Source of the DNA: Aphis gossypii
Lineage: Eukaryota > Arthropoda > Insecta > Hemiptera > Aphididae
DNA: 64,000 bases
Assembly: GCF_020184175.1 (NCBI RefSeq)
Contig: NC_065530.1
Coordinates: 52,305,260-52,369,259, forward strand
Direction: 5' to 3'
Position numbers and translations under genes: made by a program. Shown here piece by piece: positions 28,517 to 39,899 of the stretch (position 1 is the stretch's first letter; every line of letters starts with the position of its first letter). The notes below the pieces were generated by a model. It was not told the DNA's origin, ran no database searches, and worked only from the letters and a program-made list of their open reading frames with translations.

Positions 28517-29463
28517 GGTCCATACGCGGTCGTGTGATCCATCGGATTTCGCTCGTTATATACGGTCATCGCGACATAAATCCGTTCGGACGCTCGTTTT
28601 TTACGACGACAGCGGTGTGTATAGTATCGTATATTATATCGCATGATTCATCGCACACATTTACATAATATACACTATTTTTTACAGATATAGAATGGTT
28701 GGTAAGTACGAGCCGAATTTCGCTGTTGTTTTATGTCGTGAAAGACAATCACTCGACGTCCGTTAGTGCGCGGTTTTCCACCGGATGACGATATAATATA
28801 TGAATGTATATAATCGATAGTATTATTCATTTCGTATACATTTCGCGTGAAATAAACGATCCAATCAACAACGGACGCAGTTTCATCATTAATAAAGCGC
28901 CGTGTGAAATGCATCTCGTCAATATATAGACGTATAGACGCTCGTGAGAAACACTGTTATATGGGAAAACGTTACGATCAATCATTATATTTTGCAAAAT
29001 TATTTATACGAATACAAACATTACCCGAGTAGGTACTAGATACGTGCGTTAAAAGTTTATGACGATTTTGAGTTTGTCGCGGATTTTCGTGCCGATGAGC
29101 CTAGATCTCATTAAGTATAGATATCTATAGAAGTGTACCTATACCACAGACAGTAAAACAGACTTGGGCATATATTACATACGGTTTGAGTCTTATACAT
29201 TATAACCATCTATATTCTGAAGAATATTTTAATATATTATACCAGAAATTGGAATTTCAAGTACCGTTTGAATAAAACCCCCGATCAGTAGCTGTATAAG
29301 GTTACATAAATCAAAATTACTTTTTTAAAATGATGAAAACAGGTGTGGAGACGACAAAGCGGTGTATGAATCAAAATTATCAAATTCTTCGTGTTTAGTA
29401 AGTTAAATCGGACGAATTATGTAAATCACGATAAATGTATACGCTCATTGATTTTAGACACCA

Positions 29464-29486
29464 CTATCCCATCACTGCTGGGATAG
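29464..29486. repeat. Perfect 8-bp stem hairpin
   Basis: CTATCCCA (29464-29471) and TGGGATAG (29479-29486) are exact reverse complements around a 7-base loop, in otherwise unremarkable sequence. Confidence 0.5.
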
Positions 29487-30118
29487 AGACTCGCCATGAT
29501 TTTACGATGTTTCTAAAGTCCGAATTTTCACCAAATGCGTATACCTATGAGTATAATATAAATTAATGTATCGTATATTTTTTTTTATATATTTTCGCTT
29601 TATCTGCCGCTTTGCTGTAGCGTGTGCTTTTTTACAACATGACGATGTTAGTCTTCCACCCTATGTATGTATACCTATATATCCGTATCGTTCCCGTGCT
29701 ATTTAGCTAATGAACTAATCTTGTTCTTTTTCTTTCGGCCATTTGGAGAGACGACCCTTCGGAAAAATATATATAATATAAGATAAGCTTTCGATACGTG
29801 CACACACACACGTAAGCCGTTTAATATACGAATATACCTATATATACGCGCTTGTTGTATACTGCGCTGTTATACTGTTGCAGGCGAATCGGCAGCAATT
29901 TGGTTTGCTCACGATCGCATCATTTTGGAAATAAAAACACCGGGCACGAAGAGTGTATCATATACGGGCGATCGTATAATATTTTTATGCTACCGAGCGA
30001 TATAGAACCGTATAAATATATATATATTCGGATCTCACACACACCCACATGAGTATCTCGTGTGTATAGTTTACGGACGAAAGTTGAACACACGCGCACT
30101 GGGAAAAGTGCTCGGATT

Positions 30119-30163
30119 CGGGGACTAGCTCGGTGGTAGTAAAATCACTATTTCGGGTCCCCG
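30119..30163 (+). other. tRNA-like mini-hairpin
   Basis: CGGGGAC (30119-30125) pairs perfectly with GTCCCCG (30157-30163), enclosing TAGCTCGGTGGTAG, which resembles a tRNA A box and D arm, and TTTCGGGTCC, which resembles a weak B box. At 45 bases it is far too short for a nuclear tRNA. It may be a collapsed tRNA-derived repeat head or simply a stable hairpin. Confidence 0.25.
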
Positions 30164-30500
30164 TTTGCGCGGATTAAGATTTCTGTACATTGCGTCTCTC
30201 AGCTCTCTATACGTGTCGTGTGCGTGCGTGTGTGTGTAATCTCTCTCTTTACTATAATTTTGGATTTTCGGGAAATTGCACACAAAACCTTCGGTCGATT
30301 TTATATTTATTATAACACGAACTCGGGTTAGGACTCATATAAATTATTATAAACGTACGACGCGCAGAGGCTGAGTGCTCGCTGAGCTTCTGCCGAAACC
30401 CAAATATATACATAGATACGAGTATATATAGATATATTTTATCTGCAAGTAGAGGGTTTTTGAGATGGGCGACAATCGCATTAGTAAGCGAATGGTGCGC

Positions 30501-33500
30501 TTTTTCCACGAAAAAATTAAAAGGATCGTAAAACTTTCACAAAATAGTATCCAAAACAATATTCACGATCATTCGACTACAGATATAATATTTATTATAC
30601 ACCAGCTATACATATATATACTGATACATTTGCTTCGTTTTATTATTGTTATACAGCAATATTAATAATTGCATTAATATAAGTGCTCGAAAGTACATAG
30701 TCGGTCCATAGTAGTAATATATATTGTACTCTGCTGCAGTTAATAACCTATATATTGTTCTTTATCGTCGTACTATATACTATAAATAAATTATGTTTAA
30801 AAGTTATCGATTTGCTTTTAACACGATGCATAAGTGCAGATTTATCCACTAGAAATATATATATGTATATGCGCGCTCGTCATTCTCAAAATTATTATGA
30901 TATGACATAATATACTTAAAAACTTTAAGCATATTATTTTAAGATATCTAGCTACTTTATGAACACAACAAAATCTAAATGATTGTTGAGAGCAAGCGAT
31001 AAAACGGTATTTTATAATAGTGGTTAATTTGAATTACGTCCAACAAAAATGATTGTAAAAACCCAAAAGGTATTATTGAAAAAATAATATATTTTATTAA
31101 GTATTGATAATATTATTTAAAACTCGTTTTTCTGCTTTGCTTTTCTGTACACTTTCTAAAAATATATTTTGTATACTTTAATCTTCTTTCTTTTTTGTAG
31201 AATCGTTTTTTCATCAACTATTTACCTAAATTGATATTTATTTATTTAATTATTTATGATTTGACGGGTTATGTTCTTTTTACATGATTATAACAACTTT
31301 TGTAACATTAATAACAAAATATGTATAAAGACAAGTATTATAATTACATTTTTCTTGAAAGGATATTTTCATAAATATATATTGTTGACTAAAATACATC
31401 TTTGTAAATTTGTATATCATAATTTATTTACACATAAATTATTCTTCAACGAATACACATTTTATGATTCAAATTTGAAAAAGTCTTAAAAGAAAACTTT
31501 TAGTTGTGAAACATCAAGATGAGGTGGTTACGTTGTTCATAAATGTATGAAAGTACGTCACGGCTTTGCAATGGATTGGCGCAGCTGAAGAAGCCCATAA
31601 ACAAAATTACCAAAACGCCTTCAATGTTTTTGCATTTTGACATTCGTTAGAATTTACGAGGCCACTCAGAAACGAAAAAGCTTTGAGTTCATTATTAAAG
31701 TATAAACAGAGTTCTCCGTGACAAAGCAAAATGATGTGTTATACTTTACGAGAGAACTATATAATATAACTACTAAACAGAGAGTTCATAAACAACACAT
31801 AAATTAAACAAACAAAAAATAAATACATTTTTACATTGGTTGTAATTTAATTTAAATTTTAAATCATGCTAATCATAACGTAACTTTTAAAAAGGAGTGT
31901 TAAATCTAATAATTAGTAATATCAAAAACTATTCTAATATGGTATATGAACCTTGGTAGTCAAAAAGTTATTTTTATTTTGTTATTATGTTAGGTACATA
32001 TTATAATTTTTAATATGATTTAACTAATTCTTTCCACAAATCTTAAATATTAGTGTATTAATATTTTCATATTTTGTATTAGGACCCAATTAATTCCGTA
32101 TTTCGGGTATTTTTTTTTTGTTTATAAATAATTAAAGTTCTTAATTATTGATAAAATTGTGAGTAAGATATATTTCATTTAATTTTGAACTACCTTTGTT
32201 AAAAATTAAAACATTTTAAATAAAGTACTTCAAAGAAAATGTATTAAAAAAAATGGTTCTACATAATAGGAAATAATATAATTATTATAGTCTTAGACTC
32301 TTAGATCTACATAATATTAGTTATTACTTACTAGTTATTGTTATTTGATTATTATTATACTTTTTTTATTTTGTTATTAGTTATTTAATGTTTCATTGAT
32401 AGATCTGTTATGTATTTTATGAAATACATATAACACCATATATTTATAAATATTAAAATATCAGTGAAATAATTATCAGAATTTTAACTTACACCAATTA
32501 CTTTTGGTTTAAAATCATAGGGTTAATTTTTTTAATATATAAGTATATGAATTGTACACATTTATTTTTAACTTGTAGTTTTCTTTTTTCTCCGGGTAAT
32601 CGAAAAAATGAGAAAATTTTATATTTTCCAAACTGCCGCTGTCTTGTTTTATACATCGTGCCTATACCTATATAGGTACTGTATGTCAAGACGAATAATA
32701 TCTACATATATTTTTTTTCTTGGCTTATAGAAATTTAATATTGATCAAAAATATAAAAGGAAATACATAAAAGCACGAGGAATTCAAATTTAGACGAAAG
32801 CAATTCAGTCGTAGAAAATATGTGCGCGCACATGTGAACAACATTCGCTTGTCTCCGTATATACTACGCTGCAGACACTAATATAATTGATAGGTATTGA
32901 AAAGTCGAGAGTGCCAATATATTTTTTTGCAAACCATTTATCCGATCGGTTCTGAGTTTCCTAGGAAATAATATATATGTGTGTGTGTGTGTATCCTATC
33001 GAGTTTTTTAAAAGCGTATTCGCATAATATGTTATTTTAAGAACACAATATATACGAATAACTACACGTGTATTATACCTATATAGAGAATTCGAATAAT
33101 ATTTCCTCGTTCTATTATGAAATGCGCATTAAACGGAGTCTTAAATATTGTTTCGATAACGTATGGTGTACTAAAACTTATGTGTTATGTTAAAAATACC
33201 TACTACGATTCGTATTTTAAATTCGCCAAGGTATCTATCGCTAAACACAGAGCTGAGACGCTGCTCATATCGCAAACGAGCATCAAAATACAATGCCCGA
33301 AACAAACAGTTGAGTCGATTACACTAGCCGTTTACGGTATATTGTAATATGCGCGTGTCGACGTTGAAGAGTAAAATATAACATATTATTGAGACTTATA
33401 TACAACGAAACCGCCGAGGTCGACAAATCGAAAACGGATCTTTGACCATATAACCAATAGATATATTATATTATAATATTATGTTAAGTTTGTGCACGCG

Positions 33501-35165
33501 CTCGTCGTAAATCGGAAAAGAGACAAACGCCACGAGTGCACGTCATTTTATACATGATAATAAAATATATAAATTGTGTTTAATATTATAGTACTATGAT
33601 TATTGTACCGCGACCGTTTCTGAAGTCAAGAGATCCGAAAACCGTATACGTAATAGTAAAAGGTCAACGTAGGAAAACTACGCGTATATATTATTATGTG
33701 TTTGCCGCGCGGGGATTTTCTTTTTCGGAGAGGCGAATCGCGTGTAGCTGCAGTGCAGTACACGAACCGATTCGTATATCGTATACTCCCGCCCAGTGTC
33801 GGGGTGCCCATATTGATTTACCCCGGACGTTTCCTTTTCTCTGAACACGCAGCCACCCAGCGTTGTACATCCCGTCGAGATTTCAATCCTGTACACAATA
33901 TCATATACATATACAACATCTCGCCGTTGTGTACAATATGTGCACTGTTATAGTAGTACGTTACGGAATTTGCGGTCATTGTACCTATTATATTCTATTT
34001 TATTTTATTTAAAAATAAATAAGAGTTGTAAAACAAACGTTTAAATAAAGATATGATTTTTTTTTAATGTTATTAAAATTCTTTTGACATCGTTAAAACG
34101 CTTTGTTTGAAGTATTATAAATTAAAAAAGTAAATTTCTTGAAAATAGAAAATTATAGATATAAATATAATAAATATGATAAATTATAGATATAATATGT
34201 GTGTATCAGAATTAAATTCAAACTAATTAGTTATATATTATTTTTGTTTGAATCTAAATAAATTATTTTACACATAGGTATACCTAGTTATTAAAACGTC
34301 TTCAATGCATATTGCATTTAATGTTATAAATACACAATCAAAACATTTTATTTGAAATACTTTCCAACCATGATTGTTATAATTTATAATAATATTTATT
34401 GAAGCATAGTATTATAAAATTACACATTTTAGATTTAGATATATTAAGTTCAATATGATTAATATTATTTATATATTTAATATTTATATATAAGATTTAT
34501 ACATATAGGTATATCGATAAACCAATACTATGTGCTACTAAATACTATGTCCTATATCATAGGAATCGATGAAATGCAAATTGCAACATTTCGACTAATT
34601 TGCCACGAAATGAAATTCAAAAAATCATTTTATATTATTATAAGAAAAACTTTTTCTCAATCACATGCATTACAAAATAATTATAATAAGATCTGGAACG
34701 CAGCTTATACGTTCTAATGTATGTAATTTATCATTTGTTATTTTATTATAATTTATTAAGTAGGTATAATATACATACATTAATGAATATATATAAGTAA
34801 TCTAAGTAGCCTTAGCCTTTAATTATAATTTTAAAAATATTATACTACATGAGTAATTATAATCATAATTCGATAATTTAAATCTGTGGGGTGTATGCAC
34901 TTGCAATTTGTACCTAACTGATTTTTTCTATACAAAATTAATTTACCGCTTTAAATAACATTTATGGCTCGAGTATGATATTTTTTAGTCATATCAGAGC
35001 GTTTGATATAAAACGGCATAGAACCGATCCGCGATAATTTGATTTTGGCGACAAGTTAGAAAATGGTTTTTCTTAAAGCTTAGGTACCTTAAATCAAAAC
35101 TTGTATTTCTTAAGTTTTGCTGCTAAAAATTTTTTAGATAAACTATTTAAAATATTTTCATTCAA
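30501..35165. other. AT-rich with one CpG patch, no gene seen
   Basis: 31490-31740 is more complex than its flanks and might be a decayed repeat. 33350-33960 is CpG-rich with four overlapping short frames on both strands. The remainder is AT-rich. Confidence 0.5.
32820..32833. repeat. Perfect 14-base palindrome
   Basis: ATGTGCGCGCACAT is its own reverse complement. It is GC-rich relative to its flanks and could be a binding site for a dimeric factor; no other support. Confidence 0.4.
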
Positions 35166-35471
35166 ATGAAAATTTCTTTAATTTGCATATTATTCATTAT
35201 TATATATGTATATTTTCAAATAAGACTTTTGGCAACATTCAGTTATTACTGTCACAAAAAAATTCTTAAAAAAAAAAAGCAAATACTTTTTTCATTATGC
35301 GATTACATAGTGTGCCTAACCTATCTAGAGCATGCAACAAAATTCGAAACACCACTAAAATATAATATTATATTGTCTACTGTAATTTGGGGTGGACTAA
35401 AAGTCGTCCACCCCATAAGGGTGACTACGCTTCAGCCGAGTCAGTCGCGTATTCAGATGCCATCGCAATAA
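35166..35471 (+). CDS. Small open frame with N-terminal hydrophobic segment, 101 codons
   Basis: An ATG opens 101 codons ending at a TAA at 35469-35471. Residues 1-25 begin M-K-I-S-L-I-C-I-L-F-I-I-I-Y and resemble a signal peptide. A Lys-rich patch follows at residues 31-38, with scattered Cys. The first 70 codons lie in AT-rich DNA where such a frame is not expected often. The last 30 codons enter a compositionally distinct island (35385-35580), so the frame may fuse unrelated sequence. A small secreted protein is possible, but nothing in it is diagnostic and no family is recognised. Confidence 0.12.
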   Translation: MKISLICILFIIIYVYFQIRLLATFSYYCHKKILKKKKQILFSLCDYIVCLTYLEHATKFETPLKYNIILSTVIWGGLKVVHPIRVTTLQPSQSRIQMPSQ

Positions 35472-35580
35472 ATATGCTTTCAGTAACCAATGAACAGGTA
35501 GTGTCCTCTATCGACACACCGGATGCATTCAAAGATGCGATGGGCACCCAAGCCCAGATGGCGTCGTGGTCGGACCAGGA
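35385..35580. other. Compositionally distinct island, possible exon or transposon relic
   Basis: About 200 bases of balanced base composition sit between AT-rich flanks and a pyrimidine tract. The island starts with a perfect 9-bp hairpin (35389-35397 pairing with 35406-35414). It is open on the plus strand (reading D-Y-A-S-A-E-S-V-A-Y-S-D-A-I-A) and on the minus strand (reading G-V-S-I-E-D-T-T-C-S-L-V-T-E-S), the latter ending at a TAG near 35428. A donor-like ACAG|GTAGTG lies at 35499. Both readings look protein-like, so the coding strand cannot be chosen by eye. It could be a conserved exon or a fragment of a repeat. Confidence 0.25.
35389..35414. repeat. Perfect 9-bp stem hairpin
   Basis: GGGGTGGAC at 35389-35397 is exactly complementary to GTCCACCCC at 35406-35414, leaving an 8-base loop. 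It marks the left edge of the base-composition island described for 35385-35580 and could be a terminal hairpin of an old insertion. Confidence 0.6.
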
Positions 35581-35624
35581 CGGGTTTTTTTTTCACTCGA
35601 GACAGGACGTTTTAGTACACTATT

Positions 35625-35695
35625 TGTTATTTTTTCTTTTTCTCTCTGTGTCACTCGTTCTTTCCTTATATTTTTTCGTTTTATTTTTTTTTTCC
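35625..35695. repeat. Long pyrimidine-rich tract
   Basis: Some 70 bases almost entirely T and C, including TTTTTTCTTTTTCTCTC and a T10 run. It follows the composition island at 35385-35580. No AG follows within a normal branch-acceptor distance, so it is not a clear splice acceptor. Confidence 0.6.
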
Positions 35696-35780
35696 ACATC
35701 CACTGGAACCTATACGGCTGCGGCATCTGTCGGTCGACAAAATAGTTACACGTTCCAGACTGGTTTAATGACAAATTAAA

Positions 35781-38084
35781 ACGCTAGGCATTACTTCTGT
35801 TTTATGATTTTTAAATATTTAATTTAAATAAACGAACAAGTAACTATCTACCTAACGATGCATCACAGCGCATTTTTCTTTTGGCAGTGATAAATTCTTT
35901 CTTTCACGTCGGTCTTGATCCCTCCGAACTTCAAACATTTTCGCGTTCGAAAAAAGGTTACTAAAATGCATTGTTAAGGGCCGAGACATAATGAAAGTAT
36001 ATTCCGCTAATTTCTATTTCTTTTTCCAACTACTTACACGAATATTCATAATATTATTTTCACAATACGATTTCCTTTTGTGTGGAACTTTTTGAAGAAA
36101 ATAATAAAAGCTTTCTATTCGAGAAAAATAATAAATGATTTTACAAGCATAAAAATATTAGTTGGCTTATTAGTCATTAAGTTAAGTGAATTGTTAAGTT
36201 GTAGCATTTCGTGTTTAATAAAAAAAATTATTAATCATTCATACGAAATGTAATTAGTTCGAAAAGTTTTTGATTTTATAAATTAATTTATATAACTAAA
36301 ATTATATTTATAAGTCGCGATCGTCTGAACTGTTCGTAATCGATTCAAACCATTTAAGTGTTAGCCTACATAAAGTATATACCTATGCCTGACCTATGTA
36401 TGAACTTTAACCAAATCTAAAACGCCTGTAAATAATCTACAATAACACTATTGATATAGGTATATTAATAATCGTCTTATTTACTAACGTAATAATATAG
36501 AGGGAACCGATGGTGAAAAAATATTTTAGTCAATATAAACGAACGTACAATCGTACAGATAGATAGATGCGTTTATGAGTGAGAAACAACAACGGGACGA
36601 AATTCGAATACTTATGTTCAGCTTCTAGACTACGCTTTGAAATATCGATGCGCGTTTGCGCTTTTTGTCACATTTTCACACGGACTATATATTATACTAT
36701 TTATTGATTATAATTCGTCGTCTCTCGAACACGAAAACAGACCGTCACGCCGTGCTGCACATTACGCAGAGTGTATAGACATAGTGCCTATCTACTATAT
36801 ATATTATATGTGTGTAACTGCAACAGTATACAAACACTCGTCTACACAACAATATATTGTCGTTCTATCGCACAGTACTTTTGGCGGCGCATTTTTCGGG
36901 CTCGTGTTTTGGACGAGCTTGCCGCACGCGAGCACACGTTGTTATTACCATTACATTATATTTAGGACCGACTCACCGATATACACACACACACGCATCG
37001 TTTTCATGTACTTTATGACGCATAATATATCGTACCCATATAGATATCCGGACGTTTAATAATATAAAATATATAATAATTATTAATAATCTCGTGCGGC
37101 ACGGCACCGCGTCGGATTATAATATTATAATACGTATTACGCGTATAATATATATAAGCTCCGACTACGTACAGCTAACTACCTACGCACAATATATAGT
37201 ATAATCACGTGTATATTATTATTATACGGCGGCTGCGGTATACGTGTTCGCTGCGGCTTTTAAAATAATATTTCGCGTTGCGCGCGGTGGGTCTGTCGTC
37301 GTAATACGTGTATCATCGCGGCGGTAGTCGCCGAGCGGTCGATTTTTAGGGGTTTTGAAATGTTTTATTTTTAATTGGCGCAAACGTTAATTGGGACGAC
37401 GGCTGCGAGCGGTCTCGGTGATTTACGGACGAATATAATATATTAATATTATACGGCTCTAGAAAAATGAAACTTTTTGAACGCGTCAACCGTGGTGGCA
37501 ACGACTCTCCGTATAATATACACCGCGCGTATATATATTTTATCGTTAACGTACATATGTATTAATAACCACACACACACACATGAGCGAGTCAAATATT
37601 TTACCGCCTTGTGATGCGCACGAAACCTTCGAAACGGTTGCCAGTTATAATATATACGCGTAGAGAGCCAGCGCGGGATGACGGCGAAACTAAATCATTA
37701 AAAAGCGGAACAACACATGTCGTCGTGTTCGGTCGCCCCGACGCGCACATATGAGCTGTACAATATTTTAATACCTATACTATAATATGAGCTGCAGTTG
37801 AAAACAGAAAAATAAACGTTTATATCGCCGTCGTTTACCGCAGAAGACGACGGAATATTTCACGCGAAAGTTTGACAAAAATAAAAGCCGATCCCGTGAT
37901 ATGATTCGATAACGGCGGTGGTCTCATAATTTTCATCTAAATATTCTTTAAAGGTTTTTTTTATGCGTTGAAACGACACCCGCAGAGTGTGTTGACCAGA
38001 CGAAATAGTTGTATAAAAAATATCACTTTAATACCGAGCCGTTACCTACAGTGTTTACTGATATTTATGTGTGTGTATACCTAT
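35781..38084. other. AT-rich then strong CpG island, no gene assigned
   Basis: From about 36600 to 38050 CpG dinucleotides are frequent (for example GCGCGGTGGGTCTGTCGTCG near 37280). A 140-codon frame at 36637-37059 (+) begins at TTG, not ATG, and is not called. The island could be a promoter or enhancer region. Confidence 0.45.
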
Positions 38085-38520
38085 AAAGGGTGAACGGCGA
38101 TTCACAATCATGCTCAGGTCATTTTCTTCTTCAAAAACCCAGTTATTCAAAATCTGATTTTTAAAATTTTAAAATTTATTTAATTCTTAAGAACTCTTAC
38201 ATTTTTTTTTTTTGCAGTATAAAAGGAGCTATAATGTAGCTTAGATAATTTGATATCTTTGGTGGTTTTAAAATTTTTTAAATGTTTTTAATTAATATTA
38301 TTGTATCAATGTATGTAATTTTAAGAACGGTCCAAATATAATAAATCACGTATCAAATATATCATATATACATTTTTAAGGACTATTATCATAGATATAC
38401 ATATTCTAGAATCGGAAAAACTATTCGTTTGAATTAGAATTTGGTAGCTACATCAAAATTTCCAAAAAATACTGTCTATATCACTCCTCGAGTAAATAAA
38501 TTAACATCTATTAAACATAA
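38085..38520 (-). mobile_element. Dispersed repeat, copy 2 of the same family, inverted
   Basis: On the minus strand this carries GATGTAGCTA (38454-38445), an AATTCAAACGAATAG segment, TTGGACC (38335-38329), ATTGATA, AATATTAAT and AAGCTACATTATAGC in the order seen in copy 1 at about 15.0-15.2 kb. Spacing between the first and fourth landmarks is 119 bases here and 141 in copy 1, so indels have accumulated. The terminus at 38085-38110 (AGGGTGAACGGCGATTCACA) matches the outer end of copy 1. The right edge is not defined. Confidence 0.55.
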
Positions 38521-38860
38521 TAAAGAATTTGAAAATATGGTCTAGAAATATACTTAAAAATTCTAAAAATCAATAAAATTAATTATTTAAAGAGAAAAGA
38601 ACGGGGGTAATAATTGCCCTAGAATAATATGTATTATATAATATACCTACAGAGTGATTCTTTATCGCTAAACTGTATACTGTAATACGAAATTAAAAAA
38701 GCATGTTGTAATTCAAAAAAATAAAAACTTTAAAAAATTGTAACGATAAACAAATGTTACTTTATTTCGACTGTGCATTATGAATGAATAATGAATGTCG
38801 TTCGATTAAAGATCCGTCTTGTGTATCATATAGTATACATACTTTAGATAATAAACTTAC

Positions 38861-38899
38861 GATATTATGATAGGGAACACACGACAGCTTAATGGCCGA
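38861..38899 (-). CDS. Candidate 39-nt internal exon (minus strand)
   Basis: On the minus strand a pyrimidine-rich stretch (TTCTCCACCCCTTCTACAG) ends at 38900, followed by 39 bases and then GTAAGTTTAT beginning at 38860. The exon is a multiple of three. In frame 0 it reads S-A-I-K-L-S-C-V-P-Y-H-N-I, inside a longer open frame covering 38762-39037 that has no ATG start. The combination of a textbook acceptor and a textbook donor at microexon spacing is unusual in this window; similar pairs at 28688 and 48020 have weaker context. The host gene is not recognised. Another exon-like segment lies upstream on the same strand at 39845-39760, with a phase 2 donor. The segment could still be a chance pairing. 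Confidence 0.22.
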
Positions 38900-39759
38900 C
38901 TGTAGAAGGGGTGGAGAATTGAATAAGTGTATGATATTACAATGTGTCAATGTATATAACAGCACCGAGCTGCAAATGTCTGCCAGTCGTCCGAAACGGC
39001 GGCGGGCAAAAATCGGCGACTCGCATCGTAATAACAATATAATATTAATATAATGTGATAGGTATATACGATATTATACGTATTATGATACGGAAGGTTC
39101 TTGTTTAATATATATATATATATAGATGTTACTATGTACGCATATGTGGTATTATTATTTTATTATTATACCTTTACAACTGTGGTGGATAGACGTACGT
39201 CGCGGGACACTCTGCAGCAGACTTCGCGGCGGCACGTAAGTTTATGATCGCATAAACGGACATAATAACATACATATAAATTATATACATCATAGTCGTA
39301 TAAAACGACCATACAATAATACGCATTGCCACGATGCGTTATTTTTACGCGATGGTGGGCCCACGTGGTTAACGGTTTCAACCGTATAGGTACAGCCAGC
39401 AGCTCTTGTGGAAGAATGTGTCTCCTATCTATATGGAGGCATAATACCTGTACCTATATATAATATGTATGTCTGTGTGTACATTATATTATGTTTTGCG
39501 CGCGTCTTTATATGGTTTTTTGATTTTTCTTTACGACGTATTTATTTCGTATTATACGAGTGTAATATAATATAATATATAATAATGATATGTTTATAAT
39601 GACGTATAACGTATATCATATTATATAATATTATATGTATTATATAGATGTATAGTAACTGTATATATATTAGGTATATTTATCATTTTATAGTATAAAA
39701 CCGACGAAAATATTATGAACAGTTCTGTGACCACACGCGTGACGTCTCTTTTCACTTAC

Positions 39760-39845
39760 CAACTGCAAGTCGTAGGTATATACCGCTGTAGTGCGTATAT
39801 TTTCAGAGGGTCGTTTTTGGCGAACCGGTGGCGTATATTATACAT
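39760..39845 (-). CDS. Candidate initial exon (minus strand), 28 codons plus two bases
   Basis: Read on the minus strand, an ATG at 39845 opens 28 codons (M-Y-N-I-R-H-R-F-A-K-N-D-P-L-K then I-Y-A-L-Q-R-Y-I-P-T-T-C-S) and runs into a strong donor, TTG|GTAAGTGA, at 39759, in phase 2. The composition is mixed rather than repeat-derived. The segment sits about 860 bases upstream, on the same strand, of the 39-nt exon candidate, and the two could belong to one transcript. No homology is recognised, the start context is weak (CCT before ATG), and no promoter is evident. The donor is the strongest part of the evidence. Confidence 0.14.
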
Positions 39846-39899
39846 AGGTACTATCTACCTCGACCGGAGTGCAAACCCCACGAATAAGTCTTTTAATGT

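Larger units (their letters stand above)
22251..30500. other. Extended CpG-containing mosaic without a readable gene
   Basis: This is the broadest region of raised complexity. It includes a C-rich patch at 23220-23300, GT/CA stretches at 26040-26100 that can fold on themselves (GCACACAC with GTGTGTGC), promoter-like signals at 24.4 and 25.0 kb and the mini-hairpin at 30119. Overlapping frames on both strands at 26003-26626 cancel each other as evidence. It may be regulatory or transcribed non-coding DNA. Confidence 0.45.

Noticed and set aside
28688..28701. 14-nt microexon between TTTTTTACAG and GTAAGTACG
   Set aside because: T-rich acceptors are everywhere in this DNA; a similar 11-nt pairing at 48020-48030 shows that such pairs arise by chance. 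The length is not a multiple of three and there is no neighbouring exon.
35387..35779. 130-codon open frame on the plus strand
   Set aside because: It starts at TTG, and its second half is a translated pyrimidine tract (Phe/Leu/Ser). Only the 35385-35580 part is kept, as an island.
36637..37059. 140-codon open frame on the plus strand with a hydrophobic start
   Set aside because: It begins at TTG, has no ATG near its start, lies in a CpG island where stops are rarer, and contains CA-repeat-derived residues.
38651..38800. ACAGAGTGATTC motif as the right end of repeat copy 2
   Set aside because: It points in the wrong orientation to be the inverted end of that copy, and its own partner end could not be found convincingly.
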